Shown here in pieces: positions 1 through 5,917 of a DNA stretch of 7,574 nucleotides; position 1 is the stretch's first letter; each line of letters begins with the position of its first letter. The position numbers and the translations under genes were made by a program. The stretch is from the NCBI GenBank assembly GCA_027328825.1, contig DAHWTK010000081.1:347-7920 (forward strand), written 5' to 3'. The notes beneath the pieces were generated by a model. That model was not told the DNA's origin and made no database searches. It was given only the letters and a program-made list of their open reading frames with translations. This stretch comes from Nitrospirota bacterium. Its GTDB lineage: Bacteria > Nitrospirota > JACRHJ01.

Positions 1-315
1 ATGGTAAGGAAGGCGCTTCTCGCCGGGCTTGGCATGCAGGAAAAGGTCAAGGAGCTTGTAGACGACCTCGTTAAAAAAGGAGAGCTTAACGAGCGTGAAG
101 GCGCGAAGCTCATGAAGGAGTGGATGGAGCGCGCGAAAAGCTCGACCGAAGACATGGGCAGGATGGCCTCCGGCAGCCTGAACATGGCTTTCGACAAGAT
201 GAACCTTGCGAGCCGGGATGAATTGAGCGCACTGTCCAAGAAGGTCCAGCAGCTCTCTGTCCGCGTGAAGAAACTGGAAGCTGAGATAAAAGCGGGTCAC
301 GAAGACGTGGCATAA
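1..315 (+). CDS. Phasin-like coiled-coil protein
   Basis: A 104-residue, charged, almost wholly helical protein with no cysteine, no signal peptide and no membrane segment. The N-terminal part (about residues 12-45, with LVDDLVKKGELNEREGAKL) resembles the PhaF-like/phasin-superfamily proteins. The last 30 residues (about 73-98) have heptad-like hydrophobic spacing typical of a coiled coil. Family members coat polyhydroxyalkanoate granules or act as small oligomeric helical proteins. No PHA synthase is visible here, so granule binding is not supported. It ends 4 bases before the UbiB-family gene, so the two are very likely co-transcribed, a pairing that suggests a membrane or lipid link. The ATG is the first base of the window, so a start further upstream cannot be excluded and no ribosome-binding site can be seen. 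Confidence 0.72.
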   Translation: MVRKALLAGLGMQEKVKELVDDLVKKGELNEREGAKLMKEWMERAKSSTEDMGRMASGSLNMAFDKMNLASRDELSALSKKVQQLSVRVKKLEAEIKAGHEDVA

Positions 316-319
316 ATAA

Positions 320-2017
320 ATGCCCCTGACATCATTTATTCTCGGACGACGCTATAAGAACATAGCCAGGCTAAGGTACATTGCCCAGGTATTCCTGGGA
401 AAGGGGTTCGGTCATATAATCGCCCAACTCGGGCTGAACCGCGCCCTGCCTTTCCGCCGCAGGTTCGCAAAGGTAATCCAGGGGCCGGAGAGAAGCTCCG
501 TTCCGGTGCGGCTTCGCGAGGCTTTCGAGGAGCTTGGCCCCACCTTCATAAAACTCGGGCAGGTATTGTCCGGACGCCCGGACCTCATCACCATTGCATA
601 CGCGAATGAATTCAAGAAGCTCCAGGACGAGGTGCCTCCGTTCCCGTTCGAGGATGCCAAGTCCATAATCGAGACAGAACTCGGCGCGCCGCTTGAAGAA
701 TTCTTCGTTTCTTTCGATAAAATTCCAGCCGCAGCCGCATCTATAGCACAGGTGCATTATGCGACCCTCCAGGACGGGACGGAAGTCGTAGTCAAGGTCC
801 AGCGGCCAAATATCCAGGAGAGGATCGAGCAGGACATACAGATTTTGAAGACGGTCGCCGCACTGCTCGAAAAACATGTACCCGAAGCGCGCGTATACAA
901 CCCGACCGCCATAGTCGAGGAATTTGCCCGCACGGTGCGCCGCGAGATGGATTTTGTGATGGAGGCGGACAATGCGCTCAAGTTCTCCGAGAATTTCCGC
1001 GGCAGCCGGACGATATACATACCCCGTGTATTCGGCGCCCATTCCAGCAGAAAGGTGCTGACGATGGAGAGGCTGTCGGGGATAAGGATAGATATGGTGG
1101 CCGAACTGGACGCCGCGGGACTCGACCGGCATGAACTTGCGAAAAACGGCACGAACGCGTTCTTTAAACAGGTCTTCGATGACGGTTTTTTTCATGCCGA
1201 CCCCCACCCCGGCAATATGTTCGTAATGAACGACGGCAGAATCGGGCTTGTCGATTTCGGAATCGTCGGCAGGCTTACGGAGGAGAACAGAGAGGCGATT
1301 GCCGATACGTTTCTGGCCATCGTAACGAAGGATTACAACAAGCTCGTACGGCAATACATTGACATGGGCTTCGTCTCCGATGAAGTCGACCTGGAGATAT
1401 TCAAGCGCGGGTTCAAGGCCGACCTCGTTGACCTTATGGAGCCGCTCTACACGAAGACGCTGGGGCAGATAAAGCTTTCCGACTATCTTGAGCGCATCAC
1501 GGGCATAGCCACAAGGCACGGCCTCAAATTCCCGCGCGAGCTCATACTCATGAATAAGGCGCTGCTTACGATGGAAGGTCTGGGCCGCGAGCTCGACCCG
1601 GACTTTGACTTCATGGAAGCCGCCCGGCCCTACGCGCACAAACTGGTGACCGGGAAATACTCGCCGGGGAAGGTTGCCAGGAGAATCGAGCGGGTCGCCG
1701 AAGACCAGGCGGATTTCTACCTGCACCTGCCGCGCCACCTGCGGACGATTATCAGGAAAATCATAAATGAAGACCTTAAGATGAATCTGGAGATAGTTCA
1801 CCTCCAGAGATTCATCACGGAGTTCGACCGCTCGACTAACAGGGTATCTTTCGCGCTCATAATCACAGGAATAATTATCGCCTCCTCGGTCATAATACAC
1901 GCGGGTAGAGGCAGGCTCATCTTAGGCTATCCATCGCTTGGAATTGTGGGCTATCTCATCGCGGTGTTTCTCGGGCTGTGGCTCGTCTGGGGCATAATCC
2001 GCTCCGGGAGGCTATAA
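320..2017 (+). CDS. ubiB: UbiB/AarF (ABC1/ADCK) atypical kinase family protein
   Basis: A 565-residue protein with all hallmarks of the UbiB/ABC1 family. The KxGQ motif is at residues 78-81 (PTFIKLGQVLSGRPDL). The alanine-rich loop follows at 136-141 (PAAAAS), with the phosphate-binding lysine at 159 (VVVKVQRP). A conserved EMD lies at 209-211, HADPHPGN at 292-299 and the metal-binding DFG at 312-314. Two hydrophobic segments (about 509-527 and 539-560) should anchor the C-terminus in the inner membrane. Length and order fit bacterial UbiB (about 540-560 residues). In E. coli UbiB supports ubiquinone synthesis through ATPase or atypical kinase activity. In anaerobes without ubiquinone the substrate is unknown, so only the family is certain. 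The ATG lies 4 bases after the preceding stop with a poor Shine-Dalgarno sequence, suggesting translational coupling. Confidence 0.93.
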   Translation: MPLTSFILGRRYKNIARLRYIAQVFLGKGFGHIIAQLGLNRALPFRRRFAKVIQGPERSSVPVRLREAFEELGPTFIKLGQVLSGRPDLITIAYANEFKKLQDEVPPFPFEDAKSIIETELGAPLEEFFVSFDKIPAAAASIAQVHYATLQDGTEVVVKVQRPNIQERIEQDIQILKTVAALLEKHVPEARVYNPTAIVEEFARTVRREMDFVMEADNALKFSENFRGSRTIYIPRVFGAHSSRKVLTMERLSGIRIDMVAELDAAGLDRHELAKNGTNAFFKQVFDDGFFHADPHPGNMFVMNDGRIGLVDFGIVGRLTEENREAIADTFLAIVTKDYNKLVRQYIDMGFVSDEVDLEIFKRGFKADLVDLMEPLYTKTLGQIKLSDYLERITGIATRHGLKFPRELILMNKALLTMEGLGRELDPDFDFMEAARPYAHKLVTGKYSPGKVARRIERVAEDQADFYLHLPRHLRTIIRKIINEDLKMNLEIVHLQRFITEFDRSTNRVSFALIITGIIIASSVIIHAGRGRLILGYPSLGIVGYLIAVFLGLWLVWGIIRSGRL

Positions 2018-2030
2018 TGTTATTCCTTAT

Positions 2031-2108
2031 TACCCTCCCCACCCGCGGGAGAGGGAAGGCCCCCGGCTTTATTCATACCGGGACAGGCTCCGGCCAAGGT
2101 GGGGGTGA
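2031..2108. repeat. Palindromic intergenic element before ruvX
   Basis: The gap after the UbiB-family gene is almost filled by a nested imperfect palindrome. The outer arms are CCCCACC (2037-2043) and GGTGGGG (2098-2104). The first inner hairpin pairs CCCTC/CCC (2033-2040) with GGG/GAGGG (2047-2055), with one bulged A. The second pairs CCCGG (2062-2066) with CCGGG (2078-2082). The C-rich left arm and G-rich right arm resemble the short hairpin at 7001-7035, so this may be a member of a dispersed intergenic family. Dispersal cannot be tested from one window. The right end overlaps the ruvX start region. Confidence 0.6.
2096..2104 (+). promoter_or_regulatory. Ribosome-binding site of ruvX, inside the palindromic element
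   Basis: AAGGTGGGG precedes three in-frame start candidates: GTG at 2099, GTG at 2105 and TTG at 2111. AAGG is 5 bases from the GTG at 2105. The following GGGGGT could serve the TTG. GTG 2099 overlaps the site and is the least likely. All these bases belong to the right arm of the palindrome, so the site could be sequestered in an RNA hairpin. Confidence 0.45.
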
Positions 2109-2527
2109 CTTTGCGTGTCCTTGGGCTTGATCCGGGCGAGAAGACCATAGGCGTAGCGGTATCCGACGGGCTTGGGATAACGGCGCAGGGCGTGTGTGTA
2201 ATAAGGCGCGCATCCAGGGAAAAAGATTTTGCGGCCCTTCTAAAAATTATTGATGAATATGACATAAATAGTATTATAATCGGACTGCCTAAGAATATGG
2301 ACGGCTCACTGGGGCCGCAGGCGGAGAAGGCGCTCGCGTTCGCGGAGGCTCTGAAGAAACGTTTCGGTCTGCCTGTGGAGATGACCGACGAGAGGCTCAC
2401 CACGGCGCTTGTCCAGAAAACGCTCATAGAAGGCGGCGCCTCGCGCGCGAAAAGGAAGACGGTAATCGACATGCTCGCGGCGCAGGTAATATTGCAGGGC
2501 TGGCTGGACAGGAAAAGGCGCGGGTAA
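2105..2527 (+). CDS. ruvX: RuvX/YqgF, putative pre-16S rRNA nuclease / Holliday-junction resolvase
   Basis: A protein of about 140 residues covering the whole RNase H-fold YqgF family. The first catalytic Asp is D9 in LGLDPGEKTIGVAVSD. The strand IIIGLPKNMDGS leads into the central helix. The DERLTT motif (95-100) supplies Glu96 and the C-terminal IDMLAAQVILQ supplies Asp122. The protein acts in the cytosol. In E. coli the family trims the 5' end of 16S rRNA precursor, and a resolvase role was proposed earlier. The start is uncertain: GTG 2105 has the best-spaced Shine-Dalgarno sequence, while TTG 2111 gives the family-typical N-terminus MRVLGLD. The gene begins inside a palindromic element and is followed after 42 bases by a lipoprotein gene. 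Confidence 0.93.
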   Translation: MTLRVLGLDPGEKTIGVAVSDGLGITAQGVCVIRRASREKDFAALLKIIDEYDINSIIIGLPKNMDGSLGPQAEKALAFAEALKKRFGLPVEMTDERLTTALVQKTLIEGGASRAKRKTVIDMLAAQVILQGWLDRKRRG

Positions 2528-2569
2528 AAGCCGCGGGCGAGAAGATGTAACGGGACCGAGTGGCCCAAG

Positions 2570-4444
2570 ATGAAATATATGTCTGCAAAAGGGGTATATT
2601 TTTTTTTATTCATTGCGGCGGGGCTCCTCGCCGCATGTGCTCATCATATGGCCATGCCCGCCCGTCCGCCCGTCCGACAGGCCACGGCCTTTACCGCGCA
2701 TGTAAAAGCCAGTCCCGATATTAACTGGGTTCAATGGTCCGATTCTGCATTTGCAAGGGCCAGGGCCGAAAACAAGCTGGTATTCCTTGAGATTTCAGCC
2801 AAGTGGAGCGCGTGGCATGGACAGCTCGACGAAAGCCTCACCTCTGACCCCGCGGCTGCGGAAATAATAGAAAAGAATTATGTTCCGGTATATGTGGATG
2901 CGGACAGGCGGCCCGACATATACGCACGTTATGGGCGCCGGGACCTGCCTTCCCTGTCCGTGCTCAACCCGGACGGATACGTCCTTGCCGTCGCTTCCGC
3001 CATGACGGAGCCGGAGCTTAAAAACCTGCTCGGCACGCTTGCAAGGAATTATGCAAAAAACAAGACCGTCATAGACGAGGCGCTTAAATCTTCTTCCAGA
3101 ACACCGGACACCAAAAAGCCGTTGACGCCATATCCCGTGAGCAAACTGCCTTCTATCTCGCTGTCCGCCATTGCGGGGGAGTGGGACAATTCCCACGGAG
3201 GCATAGGTAACGGCAAGAAGTTTCCTATGCCGGAAATGCTGGATTTCCTGATATATGTCTCTGCGCATCCGGAGTTCTGGAAAGGGACCGACCCAGCCCC
3301 GCTTGCAAAGGCCGCGCTTAACGGTATGGCGGCTGGGCTTTACGACGGCGCGGAGGGAGGTTTTTATAGATACTCGGACACGCCGGACTGGAAAAGCCCG
3401 CACAAGGAGAAACTGCTGGGACTGAACGCCGGGCTTATGGCTGTCTACTTTGCCGCATACGAACAATACAAGGACAGAAAATACCTCGAAACCGGGAAGT
3501 CCTGCGCCCGTTTCCTTAGCGAGCATCTGCTGGATAGGAAGGCGGGCGCTTTTATGAACAGCATGAGCGGCAAGCCGGTCGCCGGCTCCGGCATCGAGAT
3601 GGACAGGACTATTTTCGCGGACGCGAACGGGAAGGCGGCCCTGGCTTTCCTCGAGGCCTATCGCGCTACGGGCAGGAAAGAATATCTGAAGACCGCGCTT
3701 GGCGCGCTGGATTATATAATTAATAATTTATATAATAACAAAACGGGCATCCTGCATTGCAAGGGCGCGGAAGGGAATATGCTGGCCCTGTCCGACCAGG
3801 TCATGCCGGGCCTTGCCGCGGCGCGGGCGTACGAGGCCACGGCGGATAAAAAATACCTGGATTTCGCCGTGAACATTGCAGGAATCTGCGACAGGAAATT
3901 TTACGACCCGAAAGGTTTCGGTTTCTATGGTTTCTGGTATGCTTCCAGGCCAATCGGCCTCCTTAAGGACAAAAAGAAGCCGCAGGATGAAAACGCGGGT
4001 ATGAGCGAGCTGCTGCTTGCGCTCCATTACCTGACCGGGCGGGACGGGTACGGAAGGCAGGCGAGAGCTACGCTTGTCCCGTTTATACCGGCCTTCCGGA
4101 AATATCCGGTGTGGTCTGCCCCGGCGGCCCTTGCCGCGGCAAAGATATGCTCCAGGGCTTACGAGTTCTTTGTAACCGGCGCGGCGTCCGATCCCGGATT
4201 TTCCGAACTGCTCGGTAAATCATACACGTTCAAGTGTCCGGACCGGGTAGTCGTGCCGCTCGACATGACGGTTGACAGAAAGAGGCTCGACCACTTAGGA
4301 TACGGGCATAACAAAACCCCCATACTTTACGTATGCTCGGAAACCGCCTGTTTTCCGCCTGTAAGGCCGGGGGAGAGCATGGAAAAAGTCCGCGCGATGC
4401 TTGAGAAGTCGCGGGAAGCAAAGCAGGAAGAACATGGAAAATAA
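2570..4444 (+). CDS. DUF255 / SPATA20 (YyaL)-family lipoprotein with a cysteine-free thioredoxin-like domain
   Basis: A 624-residue protein with an N-terminal hydrophobic signal and a lipobox, LAAC, with Cys23 as the lipid site. Residue 24 is Ala, not Asp, so sorting to the outer membrane is expected. Residues about 52-160 form the thioredoxin-like DUF255 domain, with VYVDADRRPDIY at 107-118 and a cis-proline-type LPS at 126-128. The usual CHWCH active site is replaced by WSAWH (79-83), so both redox cysteines are gone. Residues about 205-560 are the alpha/alpha-barrel (six-hairpin glycosidase-like) part, with GGIGNGKKFP (210-219), GLYDGAEGGFYRYS (256-269) and PHKEKLL (277-283). The C-terminal module ILYVCSETACFPPV matches the YyaL ending and keeps Cys589 and Cys594. 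Family function is not established. ATG 2579 is an alternative start. The 3' end overlaps the DUF542 gene. Confidence 0.85.
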   Translation: MKYMSAKGVYFFLFIAAGLLAACAHHMAMPARPPVRQATAFTAHVKASPDINWVQWSDSAFARARAENKLVFLEISAKWSAWHGQLDESLTSDPAAAEIIEKNYVPVYVDADRRPDIYARYGRRDLPSLSVLNPDGYVLAVASAMTEPELKNLLGTLARNYAKNKTVIDEALKSSSRTPDTKKPLTPYPVSKLPSISLSAIAGEWDNSHGGIGNGKKFPMPEMLDFLIYVSAHPEFWKGTDPAPLAKAALNGMAAGLYDGAEGGFYRYSDTPDWKSPHKEKLLGLNAGLMAVYFAAYEQYKDRKYLETGKSCARFLSEHLLDRKAGAFMNSMSGKPVAGSGIEMDRTIFADANGKAALAFLEAYRATGRKEYLKTALGALDYIINNLYNNKTGILHCKGAEGNMLALSDQVMPGLAAARAYEATADKKYLDFAVNIAGICDRKFYDPKGFGFYGFWYASRPIGLLKDKKKPQDENAGMSELLLALHYLTGRDGYGRQARATLVPFIPAFRKYPVWSAPAALAAAKICSRAYEFFVTGAASDPGFSELLGKSYTFKCPDRVVVPLDMTVDRKRLDHLGYGHNKTPILYVCSETACFPPVRPGESMEKVRAMLEKSREAKQEEHGK

Positions 4445-4622
4445 GATTACGCCGGAGATGAGCATAAACGAAATAATCAGGAAGTATCCCAATACTATGG
4501 TTGTATTCAACCGCTTCAACGTGGACTCCTGTTGCGGAGGCGCAAGAAGCCTTAAATCCGTGGCAGAGGAGGACAAGGTCAACCTCCGGGAGCTTATCGA
4601 CGCGCTTGAGAAAGCGGCCTGA
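4434..4622 (+). CDS. Stand-alone ScdA_N/DUF542 domain protein
   Basis: A 62-residue protein starting at ATG 4434 behind AGGAAG. An in-frame ATG at 4401 would add 11 residues, but it lacks a good ribosome-binding site and lies before the family start. The whole chain is one ScdA_N domain: MSINEIIRKYP (9-19), VVFNRFNVDSCCGG (23-36) and the closing helix. The CCGG motif has Cys33 and Cys34. In the di-iron repair protein RIC/YtfE/ScdA this domain precedes a hemerythrin-like domain; here that second domain is absent. It also resembles the DUF1858 redox-disulfide domains of anaerobes. A thiol or metal-handling role in the cytosol is inference. It overlaps the preceding lipoprotein gene by 11 bases in another frame, implying coupled translation. 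Confidence 0.88.
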   Translation: MENKITPEMSINEIIRKYPNTMVVFNRFNVDSCCGGARSLKSVAEEDKVNLRELIDALEKAA

Positions 4623-4693
4623 GTCTTATTTGAGTGGCTTTATCAGGTTGGGACAGTTTTGGGATAACTGGGGCAGAAAGGCCACAATAAGAC
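4623..4693. repeat. Long imperfect inverted repeat after the DUF542 gene
   Basis: GTCTTATT (4623-4630) pairs with AATAAGAC (4686-4693), and GTGGC (4634-4638) with GCCAC (4681-4685), separated by a 3-base bulge. Inside, CAGTT (4654-4658) pairs with AACTG (4666-4670). The loop carries three related G-rich words, TGGGACAG, TGGGATAA and TGGGGCAG, about 10-11 bases apart. It starts one base after the stop codon and is followed by a T-rich stretch (4703-4719) that is too far off for a classical terminator. It could be a 3' RNA structure, a weak terminator, an upstream activator site for the next promoter, or a mobile-element end remnant. Confidence 0.5.
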
Positions 4694-4719
4694 CCTGCGA
4701 GGCTATTATTTTTTATTTT

Positions 4720-4731
4720 AACATTCATGTT
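4720..4731. promoter_or_regulatory. 12-bp palindrome, possible activator site
   Basis: AACAT-TC-ATGTT is a perfect 5+5 palindrome in AT-rich DNA, just upstream of the IHF-like match and about 27 bases before the -24 element. The position is close for a sigma-54 enhancer site, and the sequence matches no known operator I can name. Confidence 0.25.
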
Positions 4732-4743
4732 TTCAATTAGTTA
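4731..4743 (+). promoter_or_regulatory. IHF-like site
   Basis: TTTCAATTAGTTA fits the IHF consensus WATCAANNNNTTR at every position but the second. It lies 14 bases upstream of the -24/-12 sequence, where IHF often bends DNA at sigma-54 promoters. AT-rich surroundings make chance matches fairly likely. Confidence 0.3.
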
Positions 4744-4757
4744 GAAACCGCCGCCTT

Positions 4758-4773
4758 TGGCAACCCTTTTGCA
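4758..4773 (+). promoter_or_regulatory. Sigma-54 (-24/-12) promoter of the sulfur-relay operon
   Basis: TGGCAACCCTTTTGCA matches the RpoN consensus TGGCAYRNNNNTTGCW in TGGCA and TTGCA, with the required spacing between the GG and GC doublets. Only the two less conserved middle bases (YR) differ. Transcription would start near 4784, about 35 bases before the receiver-like gene. No activator gene of the sigma-54 class is in the window. Confidence 0.55.
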
Positions 4774-4818
4774 AGCATCCGTAATACGGGCCCATAACAA
4801 GCCTTTAAGCAGGTGCTT

Positions 4819-5250
4819 ATGGCAAAAGTCAACTCCGGGGGCGGATGCTGGTTTGCTGGCGGCGGAGTCCTCGTCGGAAGCTACGACATCGGCGCGGTCG
4901 AATCCATTAAGGGATTCATAGCCGCCAGATACAAAAGGGAAGTCACCGGCGTAACCGACGCCTCGGAGCTTATCCTTGAGGTCATTGGCCGGGAGCTCGA
5001 CCTTGTCATAATAGACACAAACCTTAAAGGCCTGCCGCCCGCAAAGACCGTCCAGATTGTAAAGAAGTGCAGGCCGCGTCTGCCGGTTATCGTCATCTCG
5101 GACGACTACACGGTCGATACCGGGAGCAGGATAATGGAGCAGGGCGTTTTTTATTATATGTACAAACCTGTCGAGATGGACAAACTGGGCGAGCTTGTGG
5201 AGCGGGCGCTTATGAAAAGGGCAAGAGAAAATCTGGGCGCCGCGGGATGA
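4819..5250 (+). CDS. Receiver-like (CheY-fold) protein lacking the acidic pair
   Basis: A 143-residue single-domain protein. ATG 4819 is chosen over GTG 4813 because AGG lies 5 bases upstream. After a glycine-rich leader (SGGGCWFAGGG, 6-16) comes a receiver fold. Its first strand is VLVGSYD (17-23), the phospho-acceptor candidate is Asp66 in LVIIDTNLKG, the switch Ser94 is in VIVISDD, and Lys116 is in FYYMYKPV. The metal-binding Asp-Asp that normally follows the first strand aligns with Ser21-Tyr22; only Asp23 remains acidic, so phosphorylation may be weak or lost. There is no output domain. It heads the TusA/DsrEFH operon, 85 bases before tusA, and would be made from the sigma-54-type promoter. 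A sensory or protein-interaction role in sulfur relay is inference. Confidence 0.8.
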   Translation: MAKVNSGGGCWFAGGGVLVGSYDIGAVESIKGFIAARYKREVTGVTDASELILEVIGRELDLVIIDTNLKGLPPAKTVQIVKKCRPRLPVIVISDDYTVDTGSRIMEQGVFYYMYKPVEMDKLGELVERALMKRARENLGAAG

Positions 5251-5256
5251 AAGGTG

Positions 5257-5286
5257 TTGAAGAGGGATTGGCTCCGGTAGTATAAT
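5257..5286 (+). promoter_or_regulatory. Sigma-70-like promoter upstream of tusA
   Basis: TTGAAG (5257-5262) and a perfect TATAAT (5281-5286) are separated by 18 bases. Transcription would start near 5293, leaving a leader of about 43 bases. TTTCC/GGAAA (5286-5290 and 5295-5299) forms a small inverted repeat over the start point, which could be an operator or a coincidence. This would let tusA and the dsrEFH-like genes be expressed without the receiver-like gene. Confidence 0.5.
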
Positions 5287-5324
5287 TTCCTGCCGGAAAA
5301 TGGCATCAGATTTATTATAGAAAC

Positions 5325-5332
5325 GGAGGTGA
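5325..5332 (+). promoter_or_regulatory. Strong ribosome-binding site deciding the tusA start
   Basis: GGAGGTGA is a near-perfect Shine-Dalgarno sequence. It is 3 bases from ATG 5336, whereas the in-frame GTG at 5333 directly abuts it, so ATG 5336 is preferred. The strength suggests high production of the sulfur carrier. Confidence 0.75.
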
Positions 5333-5335
5333 GTG

Positions 5336-5566
5336 ATGGCGAGTTTTGAACTGGACGTGAAAGGGGAGGTCTGCCCGTATGCCACGGTGAAGACGAAGAA
5401 GTTTATAAACTCCAAGATGGCTTCCGGGGACCAGGTTATGGTTATACTGGACTACCCGCTCTCGTCCGAGGAAATACCTAGGTGGGCCGCCGAGGCCGGA
5501 CACAAGGTATTGGGTGTCGATAAGGCGGGCGACGCCGTCTGGAAAATAACAATTCAAAAGGGATAG
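5336..5566 (+). CDS. tusA: TusA-family sulfur carrier protein
   Basis: A 76-residue protein of the TusA/SirA/YeeD family with the two-layer alpha/beta pattern. It opens with FELDVKGEVCPYATVKTKK, in which Cys13 is the expected persulfide-carrying residue. The classical CPxP becomes CPYA: the first proline (14) is kept and the second is replaced by Ala16, as in some TusA-like variants. The rest, GDQVMVILDYPLSSEEIPRWAAEAGHKV, is the usual central part. TusA proteins pass sulfane sulfur between cytosolic partners. Here the DsrEFH-like genes directly downstream (13-base gap to the first) are the likely partners. The exact pathway (tRNA thiolation, molybdenum cofactor or dissimilatory sulfur metabolism) cannot be told from the sequence. 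Transcription may come from both the sigma-54-type and the internal promoter. Confidence 0.9.
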   Translation: MASFELDVKGEVCPYATVKTKKFINSKMASGDQVMVILDYPLSSEEIPRWAAEAGHKVLGVDKAGDAVWKITIQKG

Positions 5567-5579
5567 GAGGGATCCGTAG

Positions 5580-5903
5580 ATGGCCGGGAACAAGCTTGGG
5601 ATCCTGCTCACGACCAGCCCGGAGAACGAAGACAGGCATACTGTCGTAAGGCTCTGCGAGGCGGCCCTGGAGTCGGGCAGGGAAGTGCAGATATTCATGA
5701 TGTGCGACGGCGTTTATAATTCGTATACCGAACCCCTTATAGGGCTTATCCCGAAGGGGGTCCAGATATCGGAGTGTCACCATAACGCCGGAGAGAGAAA
5801 GATTCCGGAGGAGCACGAGAAGGCTGTCGGGGTTAATTCCGCAAGCCAATACATATTCTCCGGGATAATCTCCGATGTCGATAGATTAATCACGTTCTGT
5901 TAA
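5580..5903 (+). CDS. dsrE: DsrE/TusD-like sulfurtransferase subunit
   Basis: A 107-residue DsrE-superfamily protein. The N-terminal strand KLGILLTTSPE is followed by a helix, and VQIFMMCDGVYNS (36-48) is the conserved second strand with the family DGV turn. Cys66 in SECHHNAGERKIP sits where DsrE (A. vinosum Cys78) and TusD have the sulfur-accepting cysteine, and the following AGER resembles the usual A..RG. Three further cysteines are C26, C42 and the C-terminal residue C107; the last is unusual. Start ATG 5580 follows AGGAGGG by 8 bases. As first of three family members after tusA, it is the likely catalytic, persulfide-carrying subunit of a DsrEFH/TusBCD-like complex. Specific orthology to DsrE rather than TusD is not decided. 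Confidence 0.83.
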   Translation: MAGNKLGILLTTSPENEDRHTVVRLCEAALESGREVQIFMMCDGVYNSYTEPLIGLIPKGVQISECHHNAGERKIPEEHEKAVGVNSASQYIFSGIISDVDRLITFC

Positions 5904-5917
5904 GAGGAGGGATAAAA

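Noticed and set aside
371..1900. Long minus-strand open frame (509 codons) opposite the UbiB-family gene
   Set aside because: The plus strand encodes all UbiB motifs. The antisense frame gives a composition with no recognisable motif and is explained by GC-rich codon usage.
2020..2613. Minus-strand open frame of 197 codons opposite ruvX
   Set aside because: It covers the intact RuvX motifs on the plus strand and crosses the palindromic element; no family features.
2795..3526. Minus-strand open frame of 243 codons inside the DUF255 gene
   Set aside because: It is antisense to a conserved domain order and is arginine- and valine-rich shadow sequence.
5301..5316. TGGCATCAGATTTATT as a second sigma-54 site before tusA
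   Set aside because: The TGGCA block is present but the GC doublet at the -12 position is missing.
4741..5415. Minus-strand open frame of 224 codons across the promoter region, receiver-like gene and tusA start
   Set aside because: It spans two supported plus-strand genes with good ribosome-binding sites and shows no motif.
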